The notes beneath the pieces were generated by a model. The model had not been told where the DNA came from and did not search any database. It saw only the letters and a program-made list of their open reading frames with translations. Shown in pieces: positions 17,308-25,917 of a DNA stretch of 54,846 bases. Within the stretch, counting starts at the first letter, position 1. Each line of letters begins with the position of its first letter. The translations under genes and the position numbers were made by a program. The stretch lies in assembly GCA_028868305.1 (NCBI GenBank), contig JAGWUS010000024.1, forward strand, positions 1-54,846, written 5' to 3'. The DNA is from Burkholderiales bacterium (GTDB taxonomy: Bacteria; Pseudomonadota; Gammaproteobacteria; Burkholderiales; Burkholderiaceae_C).

Positions 17308-18840
17308 TCAGACCATGGACTTGATGGGAATCGTCCGGGCTTTGGTGCCGCCGAACAGACTGGTTTCCGAGGCGCCGTCCGAGCATCCATTGCCAAACGA
17401 GAAGCCGCAGCCGCCGCGTAAGTCGAAGGCGTTCTCTGCATACTCGCGGTGCGAGGTGGGGATCACGAAGCGGTCTTCGTAGTTGGCAATGGCCATGATC
17501 TGGTACATCTCCTCAACCTCAGCCACAGAGAGACCGGTTTGCTCCAGCACGGCCAGGTTCTGCACCTGGTCCACATGCTTGCTGCGCTGGTAGGCGCGCA
17601 TGGCCAGCATGCGCTCCAGGGCTTTCACCACGGGAGCAGTGTCGCCTGCGGTCAACAGATTGGCCAGGTACTGCACTGGAATGCGCATCTGGGCGATGTC
17701 TGGAATCTCGCCGTTCACGCCGATGTGTCCTGCATTCGCAGCGGACGTAATGGGCGAAAGCGGTGGCACATACCAGACCATGGGCAAGGTACGGTATTCG
17801 GGGTGCAGCGGCAACGCCACTTTCCACTCCACGGCCATCTTGTAGACCGGGCTGTTGCGGGCCCCGGCCATCCAGGCGTCGGGAATACCATCTTTACGCG
17901 CCTGGGCAATCACCTCAGGATCGTTCGGGTTCAGGAAGATGTCCAGTTGCGCCTGGTACAGATCCTTGTCATCGGGCACGCTGGCCGCTTCCTGAATGCG
18001 ATCGGCGTCGTACAGCACCACGCCCAGGTAACGGATACGGCCCACACAGGTTTCGGAACACACCGTGGGCTGACCCGCTTCAATACGTGGGTAGCAGAAG
18101 ATGCACTTCTCGGCCTTGCCTGACTTCCAGTTGTAGTAAATCTTCTTGTAGGGGCAGCCCGACACGCACATGCGCCAGCCGCGGCACTTGTCCTGGTCGA
18201 TCAGCACAATGCCGTCGTCTTCGCGCTTGTAGATCGAGCCCGAGGGGCAGGATGCCACGCACGCGGGATTCAGGCAGTGCTCGCACAGGCGTGGCAGGTA
18301 CATCATGAAGGTGTTCTCGAACTGGCCCACCATCTCTTTTTGCACCTGGTCAAAGTTCGCCAGGTTGGCGTCCTTGCTGCGCTTGGAGAACTCGCCGCCG
18401 AGAATCTCTTCCCAATTGGGGCCCCACTCAATCTTCTCCATGCGCTTGCCGGTAATCAGGCTGCGGGGCCGGGCTGTAGGAGCCGCCTTGACCTCGGGCG
18501 CCGATTGCAGGTGGTCGTAGTCGAAAGTAAACGGCTCGTAGTAGTCGTCAATCTGCGGCATGTTGGGATTGGAGAAGATGCGCATGAGCAACTTCCACTT
18601 GCCACCTTGCCGGGGCTCGATGGAACCATCGGCTTTGCGAACCCAGCCACCATTCCACTTGTCCTGGTTTTCCCAGTCCTTGGGGTAACCGATGCCGGGC
18701 TTGGTTTCCACGTTGTTGAACCAGGCGTATTCCATGCCGGGCCGGCTGGTCCAGACGTTTTTGCAGGTGACTGAACAGGTGTGGCATCCAATGCACTTGT
18801 CCAGGTTCAGCACCATGGCGATTTGCGCGCGTACTTTCAT
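17308..18840 (-). CDS. narH: Respiratory nitrate reductase, beta subunit (Fe-S)
   Basis: 510 aa, with an AAGGAG site before its ATG. It carries three [4Fe-4S] and one [3Fe-4S] clusters between NarI and NarG. Cys groups seen are CIGCHTCSVTCKNVW near the N-terminus, CEHCLNPACVASCPSGSIYKRE, CRGWRMCVSGCPYKKIYYN (the Trp in CRGWRMC is the mark of the 3Fe cluster site), and CIFCYPRIEAGQPTVCSETCVGRI. It faces the cytoplasm. The narG gap is 15 bp. Confidence 0.98.
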   Translation of the reverse strand: MKVRAQIAMVLNLDKCIGCHTCSVTCKNVWTSRPGMEYAWFNNVETKPGIGYPKDWENQDKWNGGWVRKADGSIEPRQGGKWKLLMRIFSNPNMPQIDDYYEPFTFDYDHLQSAPEVKAAPTARPRSLITGKRMEKIEWGPNWEEILGGEFSKRSKDANLANFDQVQKEMVGQFENTFMMYLPRLCEHCLNPACVASCPSGSIYKREDDGIVLIDQDKCRGWRMCVSGCPYKKIYYNWKSGKAEKCIFCYPRIEAGQPTVCSETCVGRIRYLGVVLYDADRIQEAASVPDDKDLYQAQLDIFLNPNDPEVIAQARKDGIPDAWMAGARNSPVYKMAVEWKVALPLHPEYRTLPMVWYVPPLSPITSAANAGHIGVNGEIPDIAQMRIPVQYLANLLTAGDTAPVVKALERMLAMRAYQRSKHVDQVQNLAVLEQTGLSVAEVEEMYQIMAIANYEDRFVIPTSHREYAENAFDLRGGCGFSFGNGCSDGASETSLFGGTKARTIPIKSMV

Positions 18841-18855
18841 GTTGTGTGCTCCTTC

Positions 18856-21800
18856 TTAGGCCTGAATGGTGGGCGTTGCAGACTCGCCATCGAGCCAGTC
18901 GATCTTGCGCATCTTGCGCACCACCACAAATTCATCGCGGTTGGTGCCGATGGTTCCGTAGTAGTTGAAGCCGTAGCTGAACTGGGCATAGCCACCGATC
19001 ATGTGCGTAGGCTTGGTTGTGATGCGGGTCACCGAGTTGTGGATACCACCACGGGTGCCAGTGATCTCGGCACCGGGCGTGTTGATGATTTTTTCCTGTG
19101 CGTGGTACATCATGACCATGCCCGGATTCACCCGCTGACTCACCACCGCGCGGGCCGCAATGGCGCCGTTGGTGTTGAACAATTCAATCCAGTCGTTGTC
19201 AACAATGCCCGCCTCTTTGGCATCGTCTTCACTGAGCCAGACGCACGGACCACCACGGCTGAGCGTCAGCATGATCAGGTTGTCCGTGTAAGTGGAGTGG
19301 ATGCCCCACTTCTGGTGCGGCGTAATAAAGTTCAGAGAAATTTCCTTGTTGCCATTGGGCTTGCGGTCCTTGATACCCACCACCGCCTTCAGGTCGACCG
19401 GCGGACGGTACGAGCTCAGCCCTTCACCGAAAGCCACCATCCATGGGTGATCCAGGTAGAAGTGCTGGCGACCGGTCAGGGTGCGCCATGGGATCAACTC
19501 ATGCACATTGGTGTAACCGGCGTTGTAGGACACGGTTTCACTCTCAATACCGCTCCAGGTCGGGCTGGAGATGATCTTGCGTGGCTGCGCCTGCACATCA
19601 CGGAAACGGATTTTTTCGTCTTCGCGGTGGATGGCCAAGTGGGTGTGGTCGCGCCCCGTGATCTTGGACAGCGCCTCCCAGGCCTTGACGGCCACATGGC
19701 CATTGGTCTCGGGCGCCAGTTGCAGAATCACTTCGGCAGCATCGATATCGGTGACGATCCTCGCCAGCCCAAAGGCCACGCCTTCGGTGTGCACTTTGCC
19801 ATTGAGGCTTTGCAGTTGCTGTACTTCGGTCTGGGTGTTCCAGCCAATGCCCTTGCCGCCGTTGCCAGCCTTTTCCATCAGTGGGCCCAGCGCTGTGAAG
19901 CGTGCAAAAGTGTTGGGGTAGTCCCGCTCGATGACCGCAATGGTGGGCGCAGTCTTGCCTGGGATGAGGTCGACCTCGCCCTTCTTCCACTCCTTGACGT
20001 CAAAGGCCTGGGCCAACTCGGCCGGTGTGTCGTGCATCAGCGGTGTCAGCACTACTTCTTTCTCGACACCCAGGTGGCCCACGCACACCTCGCTGTAGGC
20101 CTTGGCAAAGCCTTTGTAGATTTCCCAGTCGCTGCGGCTCTGCCATGCAGGGTCGACCGCGGTGGATAGCGGATGGATGAAGGGGTGCATGTCGCTGGTG
20201 TTGAGGTCGTTCTTCTCGTACCAGGTAGCAGTGGGCAGCACGATGTCCGAGTACAGACAGGTGGTGCTCATGCGGAAGTCCAGCGTCACCAACAGGTCCA
20301 GCTTGCCTTCGGGGGCCTTGTCGTGCCACTGCACTTCGGTCGGTTTGGCTTCTTCGGCACCCAGGTCTTTGCCCTGCACGCCGTTGGTGGTACCCAGCAA
20401 ATGCTTGAGGAAGTACTCGTGCCCCTTGCCGCTGGAGCCCAGCAGGTTGGAGCGCCAGACGAACATGTTGCGTGGCCAGTTCTTGGGGTTGTCGGGGTCT
20501 TCGCAACTCATCTTCAGGGAGCCGTCTTTCAGGGACTTGACCACATAGTCTTTTGCGTCCATGCCCGCCGCCTGAGCATCTTTCACGACCTGCATGGAGT
20601 TGGTCTCCAATTGCGGCGCGCTAGGCAGCCAGCCCATGCGCTCGGCGCGCACGTTGTAGTCGATCAGGCTCCCGCAAAATTTAGACTTATCGGCAAGCGG
20701 CGAGAGAATCTCCTCAACCCCCAGTTTTTCATAACGCCACTGGTCGGTGTGCGCGTAGAAAAAGCTGGTGGAGTTCATCTGGCGGGGTGGGCGCACCCAG
20801 TCCAGCGCAAACGCCAGCGCGGTCCAGCCGGTCTGGGGCCGCAGTTTTTCCTGGCCCACATAGTGGGCCCAGCCGCCACCGCTCTGGCCGATACAGCCGC
20901 ACATCATCAGCATGTTGATGATGCCGCGGTAGTTCATGTCGCTGTGGTACCAGTGGTTCATGGCCGCGCCGATGATGACCATGGACTTGCCACGGGTCTT
21001 ATCAGCGTTGTCGGCAAACTGACGGGCCACGGCAATCACCTGATCACGCTTGACGCCGGTGATCTTCTCTTGCCATGCTGGGGTGTAGGGGGTGTCTTCG
21101 TCAAAGCTTTGTGCTGCGTTCTCGCCGGGCAATCCACGTGCCACGCCGTAGTTGGCGACCGTCAGGTCAAACACGGTAGCAACCAATGCGTAGCGCTCTT
21201 CACCGGCCTTGCCGAGCTTGATGCGGCGCACCGGCACTTTGCGTACCAGCACGTCATCCACCGCTTCACCCTGCTTGTTGGCGCTGAAGTTGGGGGTATC
21301 GATACCGCCGAAATACGGGAAGCCAACGTCGCCCACTTCGTAGTCAGGTGTCGCACCTTCCATCAGGCTGAGCTTGAGCTTGACTTCTGCGTCGCCGCGG
21401 GCTTCCTTGTTTTCCAGATTCCACTTGCCCATGTCAGCACGGCCTTCGGCACCCCAGCGGAAGCCAATGGAGCCATTGGGCAAAACGATCTTGTCGTTTT
21501 CGTCGATCGCAACGGTTTTCCACTCGGGGTTGTTGTCCTGACCAAGCTTGCCATTGAAATCGCTGGCGCGCAGGTAGTGGCCGGGCACCATCACTTTGCG
21601 GCCGTCCGGCAGAGTACGCTCTTCGAGTTGCACCAGGTTGGGCATATCGGTGTAGCGGCGCACGTAGTCGTCAAAGTAGGCACTTGCATTAAGCCCCCTA
21701 GGCTGCCTATCGGCGTCCGTCCCCCCGGGGGGGAGCTCCGCGCTAGGGGCGGCCCGTCGCTTGTCGTAGTTGAAGTAGAACTCTTTCAGGATGACATGGC

Positions 21801-22731
21801 CCATGGCCATGGCCACGGCCGCATCGGTGCCCTGCTTGGGGTGCATCCACAGGTCGGCCAGTTTGGCGACTTCAGAGTAATCCGGTGTGATAGCCACCGT
21901 CTTGGCACCCTTGTAACGCACTTCGGTAAAGAAGTGGGCATCGGGGGTGCGTGTCTGCGGCACGTTGGAGCCCCAGGCGATGATGAAGTTGGAGTTATAC
22001 CAGTCAGCCGACTCGGGCACGTCGGTCTGCTCACCCCAGATTTGCGGACTGGCAGGGGGCAGATCGCAATACCAGTCGTAAAAGCTCATGCACACGCCAC
22101 CGATCAGCGACAGGTAGCGGCTACCGGCGGCGTAGCTGACCATGGACATGGCAGGAATGGGCGAGAAGCCGATCACGCGGTCAGGGCCGTATTTCTTGGC
22201 GGTGTAGACGTTGGCACTGGCAATCAGCTGGTTGACCTCGTCCCAGGTGCTGCGCACAAAGCCCCCCAGACCGCGCTGCTTTTGCCACTCGCTGCGCGCC
22301 TGGTTGTTCTCCACCAGATTGGCCCAGGCGTCGACCGGGCTCTTGGCCGTGGTCAATGCCGCACGCCACTGTTGCAGCAGCTTGCCGCGCACCATCGGGT
22401 ACTTGACGCGGTTGGCGCTGTAGAGGTACCAGGAATAGGATGCTCCGCGGGCGCAGCCGCGGGGTTCGTGGTTGGGCAGGTCGTCGCGGGTACGGGGGTA
22501 ATCGGTCTGCTGGGTTTCCCAGGTGACGATACCGCCCTTGACATAGATCTTCCAGGAGCAGGACCCGGTGCAGTTCACCCCGTGGGTGCTGCGCACGATC
22601 TTGTCGTGGGCCCAACGGTCACGGTAGGCATCTTCCCAGGTACGGTCTTCGCCGGTGGTGATGCCGTGGTCGCCAGAAAACGTTTCTTTGGGCGCCGAGA
22701 AGTGGCTGAGTCGGTCTAGAAAGTGGCTCAT
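18856..22731 (-). CDS. narG: Respiratory nitrate reductase, alpha subunit (Mo-bisMGD)
   Basis: 1291 aa from the ATG at 22731 (MSHFLDRLSHFS), preferred to a start 11 codons upstream. It reduces nitrate to nitrite at a Mo-bisMGD centre on the cytoplasmic side. FS0 ligands H50, C54, C58 and C93 are seen in STHGVNCTGSCSW and PRGCARGAS. The YCDLPPASPQIWGEQTDVPESADWYNS segment holds the conserved Asp that binds Mo. The rest follows the family closely to YGFNYYGTIGTNRDEFVVVRKM at the end. Oddity: residues about 326-348 (positions 21691-21755) are a Pro/Arg-rich stretch encoded by a GC-rich palindromic element, absent in my memory of NarG. The frame is kept, so the protein is probably functional. Confidence 0.98.
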   Translation of the reverse strand: MSHFLDRLSHFSAPKETFSGDHGITTGEDRTWEDAYRDRWAHDKIVRSTHGVNCTGSCSWKIYVKGGIVTWETQQTDYPRTRDDLPNHEPRGCARGASYSWYLYSANRVKYPMVRGKLLQQWRAALTTAKSPVDAWANLVENNQARSEWQKQRGLGGFVRSTWDEVNQLIASANVYTAKKYGPDRVIGFSPIPAMSMVSYAAGSRYLSLIGGVCMSFYDWYCDLPPASPQIWGEQTDVPESADWYNSNFIIAWGSNVPQTRTPDAHFFTEVRYKGAKTVAITPDYSEVAKLADLWMHPKQGTDAAVAMAMGHVILKEFYFNYDKRRAAPSAELPPGGTDADRQPRGLNASAYFDDYVRRYTDMPNLVQLEERTLPDGRKVMVPGHYLRASDFNGKLGQDNNPEWKTVAIDENDKIVLPNGSIGFRWGAEGRADMGKWNLENKEARGDAEVKLKLSLMEGATPDYEVGDVGFPYFGGIDTPNFSANKQGEAVDDVLVRKVPVRRIKLGKAGEERYALVATVFDLTVANYGVARGLPGENAAQSFDEDTPYTPAWQEKITGVKRDQVIAVARQFADNADKTRGKSMVIIGAAMNHWYHSDMNYRGIINMLMMCGCIGQSGGGWAHYVGQEKLRPQTGWTALAFALDWVRPPRQMNSTSFFYAHTDQWRYEKLGVEEILSPLADKSKFCGSLIDYNVRAERMGWLPSAPQLETNSMQVVKDAQAAGMDAKDYVVKSLKDGSLKMSCEDPDNPKNWPRNMFVWRSNLLGSSGKGHEYFLKHLLGTTNGVQGKDLGAEEAKPTEVQWHDKAPEGKLDLLVTLDFRMSTTCLYSDIVLPTATWYEKNDLNTSDMHPFIHPLSTAVDPAWQSRSDWEIYKGFAKAYSEVCVGHLGVEKEVVLTPLMHDTPAELAQAFDVKEWKKGEVDLIPGKTAPTIAVIERDYPNTFARFTALGPLMEKAGNGGKGIGWNTQTEVQQLQSLNGKVHTEGVAFGLARIVTDIDAAEVILQLAPETNGHVAVKAWEALSKITGRDHTHLAIHREDEKIRFRDVQAQPRKIISSPTWSGIESETVSYNAGYTNVHELIPWRTLTGRQHFYLDHPWMVAFGEGLSSYRPPVDLKAVVGIKDRKPNGNKEISLNFITPHQKWGIHSTYTDNLIMLTLSRGGPCVWLSEDDAKEAGIVDNDWIELFNTNGAIAARAVVSQRVNPGMVMMYHAQEKIINTPGAEITGTRGGIHNSVTRITTKPTHMIGGYAQFSYGFNYYGTIGTNRDEFVVVRKMRKIDWLDGESATPTIQA
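21691..21755. repeat. GC-rich palindromic (REP/MITE-like) element inserted in frame in narG
   Basis: About 65 bp bounded by inverted CCCCTAG and CTAGGGG arms, with an inner palindrome TCCCCCCGGGGGGGA. It differs sharply from the surrounding narG sequence and encodes an unstructured RAAPSAELPPGG...PRGLN stretch between DKR and SAYFDDYV. It resembles the CCCCC-TAGG type intergenic palindromes scattered in Comamonadaceae genomes, which is recalled, not searched. The net gain appears to be a multiple of three. Confidence 0.65.
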
Positions 22732-22767
22732 AAGGAAACCTCTGTGAACAAAATTAGGATACAAATA

Positions 22768-22818
22768 GGGCTCTAGCCCTTATGGAATGTGCGCAAGTAG
22801 CTATCAATTAAGTAGCAT
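22768..22818. repeat. Dispersed intergenic repeat, copy 1 (narK2-narG gap)
   Basis: The 97-bp gap between narK2 and narG holds AGGGCTCTAGCCCT, a short hairpin, then a GCGCAAGTAGCTATC...AAGTAGCA stretch. The same order of blocks (CTC.AGCCCTT, then GC.CAAG.AGCTAT, then AGTAGCA) occurs after proC at 54520-54573. No promoter or FNR box is evident in the gap, so narG is probably read from the narK1 promoter. Confidence 0.6.
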
Positions 22819-22828
22819 CCATGGCAAC

Positions 22829-24457
22829 TCAGGGGTTCTTGATTTCCGAACCCGCGCGCAGATAGAACCACCAGTTAAGCACCAGGCACAGCGCATAGAA
22901 AATGGCGAAGCCGTACATCGCGAACTGTGGCGTGCCGGCCTTGATCTGGGCACCGATCACCACCGGAGCGATGAAAGCGCCATAGGCAGCGACAGCGGAG
23001 GTCCAGCCCAGCACCGGGCCGGTTTGCTGGCGGTCAAAGATCACCCCGATGGTGCGGAAGGTGGAACCGTTGCCAATGCCGCTGGCGGCAAACAGCAGCA
23101 CGAACAGCCACATGAAGGTGGAGAAATGCTGCTCGGGTGTAGCGGAGCCATAGGCCTGCATCATCACGTAGCCCACGGCGCCGGAAGCCACCACCATCAC
23201 GGCAGAGATCACCTGGGTCACGATGGAGCCGCCCACCTTGTCAGAAATCCATCCACCCACGGGGCGGATCAGGGCGCCCACAAAGGGACCAATCCAGGCA
23301 TAGGTGAGTGCCGAGGGGGCGTTCGGGTTTTTAAGCGTGTGCTGCATGACGCCGGCTGCGTCAGGCACGTGGCTGATGCCAAAAATCACGGTAATGGACA
23401 GGGGCAGCGCCATCGAGAAACCGATGAACGAGCCGAAGGTCACGATATACAACAGCGTCAGCGCCCAGGTGTGCTTGTTCTTGAAGATGGCGTACTGGTT
23501 GCCGATGTTGGCTTTCATTTCGCCAAATGCGGCGAGCTTCATAACCAGCAGTACGGTCACGATGATCAGGGGCAATGCCACCCACATATTGAGCAGACCC
23601 AGTCCTGTAGGTGCTGGCAGGTACAGGTACAGTCCCAAAGCGCCGACCAGGCAGGTGATGCCCCACAGGTAGAGAATCTTTGCAAAGGCGGCCAGCGTAC
23701 CACCGTAGTTGGGCGACAGTGTCAACAGGTTGTTCATGCCAAACCACGCGGCAATGACCAGAGGCAACAGGATGGCGGCCCAGATGAAGCCCGCGTTCTG
23801 GATGAAGGTGGGCGTGCCCGCCACGATCTTGCCCAGAATCCAGCCACTGTCTTTGAGCAGCACCATGGAGCCACCGGCAGCGCTGCCAAACAGGCCGACC
23901 GTCATCACCAGCGGAATGAGGACCTGCATGGTGGTCACACCGAAATTTCCCAGACCCGCATTGAGGCCCAGCCCAGTGCCCTGCAGGCGCTTGGGAAAGA
24001 AACTGGAGATGTTGGACATGGAGCAGGCGAAATTGCCGCCACCGATGCCGCTGAGGAAGGCACAGGCCTGGAACACCCACAACGGCGTGTTCTTGTCCTG
24101 CAGCGCAATGCCGGTCCAGATAGCCGGCACCATCAGCAGTGCAGACGTCAGGAAGATGGTGTTGCGTCCACCCGAGAGCTTGATGAAAAACGATGCTGGA
24201 ATGCGCAGCGTGGCGCCCATCAGGCCGGCAATGGCCGTCAGGCTGAACATGTCAGCGGGCTTGAACGGGAAGCCCAGGTTCAGCATCTGCACCGTGATGA
24301 TGCCCCACATGCCCCACACGGCAAAGCCGACCAGCAGGTTGGGAATGGAAATCCAGAGGTTGCGATAGGCCACCTTACTGCCAGTGGACGCCCAGAAAGC
24401 GTTATCTTCGGGACGCCAATCGGCGATGTCCGCTTTGGAAAAGGTTTGTTCACTCAT
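22829..24457 (-). CDS. narK2: Nitrate/nitrite transporter, NarK2 type (MFS)
   Basis: 542 aa, with about twelve transmembrane helices and a larger middle part than narK1. The nitrate signature GIGGGNFACSMSNISSFFPKRLQGTGLGLNAGLGNFG is seen around residues 137-173, and a second Gly-rich block SGIGNGSTFRTIGVIF near 450-465. NarK2-type carriers are thought to exchange nitrate for nitrite and so export the product of NarGHI. It sits 27 bp after narK1 and 97 bp before narG, the same K1-K2-GHJI order as in pseudomonads and Paracoccus relatives. Confidence 0.93.
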   Translation of the reverse strand: MSEQTFSKADIADWRPEDNAFWASTGSKVAYRNLWISIPNLLVGFAVWGMWGIITVQMLNLGFPFKPADMFSLTAIAGLMGATLRIPASFFIKLSGGRNTIFLTSALLMVPAIWTGIALQDKNTPLWVFQACAFLSGIGGGNFACSMSNISSFFPKRLQGTGLGLNAGLGNFGVTTMQVLIPLVMTVGLFGSAAGGSMVLLKDSGWILGKIVAGTPTFIQNAGFIWAAILLPLVIAAWFGMNNLLTLSPNYGGTLAAFAKILYLWGITCLVGALGLYLYLPAPTGLGLLNMWVALPLIIVTVLLVMKLAAFGEMKANIGNQYAIFKNKHTWALTLLYIVTFGSFIGFSMALPLSITVIFGISHVPDAAGVMQHTLKNPNAPSALTYAWIGPFVGALIRPVGGWISDKVGGSIVTQVISAVMVVASGAVGYVMMQAYGSATPEQHFSTFMWLFVLLFAASGIGNGSTFRTIGVIFDRQQTGPVLGWTSAVAAYGAFIAPVVIGAQIKAGTPQFAMYGFAIFYALCLVLNWWFYLRAGSEIKNP

Positions 24458-24484
24458 GATGATGACTCCAGGGGTTGGGCCGGT

Positions 24485-25753
24485 TTAGTTTTGGAGAGAG
24501 AAGTTTTTGGCGTTCTTGCCCATGAGCTCGGTGCCGCGGACTTCGGTCCAGTACATCCAGATCAGGGACACCCACACCACGCCGTACATCAGCATGAATG
24601 CACTGGAGCGAATGCCTGTCAAATCCATTAGCGCGCCGAACATGATGGGCAGCACAAATCCGCCCAGTCCACCGGCCAGACCGACGATTCCACTGATAGC
24701 GCCGATGTTGTGCGAATAGTCGTCGCTGATGTATTTGAAGACACTGGCTTTGCCGAATGCCATCGCAATACCGAGGATGAACATCAGCACGGTAAACAAG
24801 TAGACATTCAGACCGATGTGATAGGTGACGGGTCCATTCACCGTAGCGATGGTGAAATCGGTCTGGGGGTAAGACAGTACGAACAGGCAGATCCAGCACA
24901 CCCACATCACCCACCATGTCACGCTGTGCGCACCATATTTGTCAGCGAGAATGCCGCCAAAAGCGCGCAATACACCCCCTGGAAGAGAGAAGCAGGCGGC
25001 CAGTAACGCAGCGACGCGAATATCCAGACCGAACTCGCCAACGTAGTACTGCACCATCCACAGTGCCAGTGCAACATACCCGCCGAACACAATGCTGTAG
25101 TACTGGCAGTATTTGATGACCTTGGGGTCTTTCAGTGCCTTCATCTGATCGGCAAAGCTGACCGTGTTGGGCACCAGGTGCTTGGGATCGCTGTAGCTGA
25201 AAAACCAGAACAGGACCAGCGTCCCCAGCATGATCGCTGCGTAGACCTGCGGCACCATGGTCCAGCCAAAGGCCACCAGGATCACGGGGGCTACAAATTT
25301 ATTGACAGCCGATCCCGAATTGCCGGCACCATAAATGCCCATCGCTGTGCCCTGGCGGTTCTTGGGGAACCAGCGCGCCACATAGGGTGTACCGACCGAG
25401 AACGAACCTCCCGCCAGGCCCACAAACAAACCAATGGTCAGAAAGTGCCAGAACTCGGTGGCATAGCTCATCATCCAGATGGCCGGCACAGTGAGGGCCA
25501 TCAACACGGCCATGACAATGCGGCCACCATACCGATCCGTCCAGATACCCAGCGGGACGCGAATCAGCGAACCGGTCAGTACCGGTGTGGCCATCAGCAG
25601 TCCAAACTGGGTGGAATTCAGATTCAGCATTTTTTTGATCGGAATACCGATCACGCCGAACATCATCCACACCATGAAACACACGGTGAACGCCAGCGTG
25701 CTGACAATCAGCACCGACCAGGCTTTTCTTGAATTTCCGAGATCTGAGGCCAT
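24485..25753 (-). CDS. narK1: Nitrate/proton symporter, NarK1 type (MFS)
   Basis: 422 aa, about twelve transmembrane helices, with a GGAGAAAG ribosome site before the ATG. Features are WMMFGVIGIPIKKMLNLN after TM1, GLAGGSFSVGTPYVARWFPKNRQGTAMGIYGAGNSGSAVN (nitrate signature 1) and a second Gly-rich motif GIVGLAGGLGGFVLP. The NarK1 group brings nitrate in with protons, which starts nitrate respiration before a nitrite gradient exists. It is the first gene of the long co-directional run and lies behind an FNR-type box (25904-25917). Confidence 0.93.
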   Translation of the reverse strand: MASDLGNSRKAWSVLIVSTLAFTVCFMVWMMFGVIGIPIKKMLNLNSTQFGLLMATPVLTGSLIRVPLGIWTDRYGGRIVMAVLMALTVPAIWMMSYATEFWHFLTIGLFVGLAGGSFSVGTPYVARWFPKNRQGTAMGIYGAGNSGSAVNKFVAPVILVAFGWTMVPQVYAAIMLGTLVLFWFFSYSDPKHLVPNTVSFADQMKALKDPKVIKYCQYYSIVFGGYVALALWMVQYYVGEFGLDIRVAALLAACFSLPGGVLRAFGGILADKYGAHSVTWWVMWVCWICLFVLSYPQTDFTIATVNGPVTYHIGLNVYLFTVLMFILGIAMAFGKASVFKYISDDYSHNIGAISGIVGLAGGLGGFVLPIMFGALMDLTGIRSSAFMLMYGVVWVSLIWMYWTEVRGTELMGKNAKNFSLQN

Positions 25754-25840
25754 ATTTCTTTCTCCAGAGATATGGCATGACTGTCAGCTTTTCCGGTGGA
25801 ACTGAACATCCACCTTTGGAACGCGATGCGCATCCCGAAA

Positions 25841-25869
25841 GAACTAGTCGGGCCGCGGGCGGCTAGTTC
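25841..25869 (-). promoter_or_regulatory. Inverted repeat at predicted 5' end of narK1 mRNA
   Basis: GAACTAG and CTAGTTC are exact inverted arms with a GC-rich 15-base centre; with a T-G pair and two further pairs the stem reaches 10 bp. If the FNR box works as a class II activator site centred at -41.5, transcription would start at about 25869, the first base of this hairpin. It could thus be a 5'-terminal mRNA stabiliser or an operator. The position argument is inference. Confidence 0.4.
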
Positions 25870-25903
25870 TTAAGTAGTAGTGCCCCGGGAATACGCTTGC
25901 AGG

Positions 25904-25917
25904 TTGATTTGCATCAA
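25904..25917 (-). promoter_or_regulatory. FNR/Anr-type box upstream of narK1
   Basis: TTGATTTGCATCAA is a perfect match to the TTGAT-N4-ATCAA FNR/Anr/Dnr consensus. It overlaps the narL stop codon (25914-25916) and its centre is about 157 bp from the narK1 ATG. TACTAC/TACTTA hexamers at 25871-25879 on the minus strand could be the -10 element. A TACTACT heptamer resembling NarL sites overlaps this region, but a single one may be chance. Confidence 0.8.

Noticed and set aside
18781..20169. Plus-strand open frame of 462 codons
   Set aside because: It is antisense to the narG 3' half and has no recognisable motif.
20173..22719. Plus-strand open frame of 848 codons
   Set aside because: It is antisense to narG and has no domain; a codon-bias shadow.
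22787..24631. Plus-strand open frame of 614 codons
   Set aside because: It is the His/Gln-rich complement of narK2 and is not protein-like.
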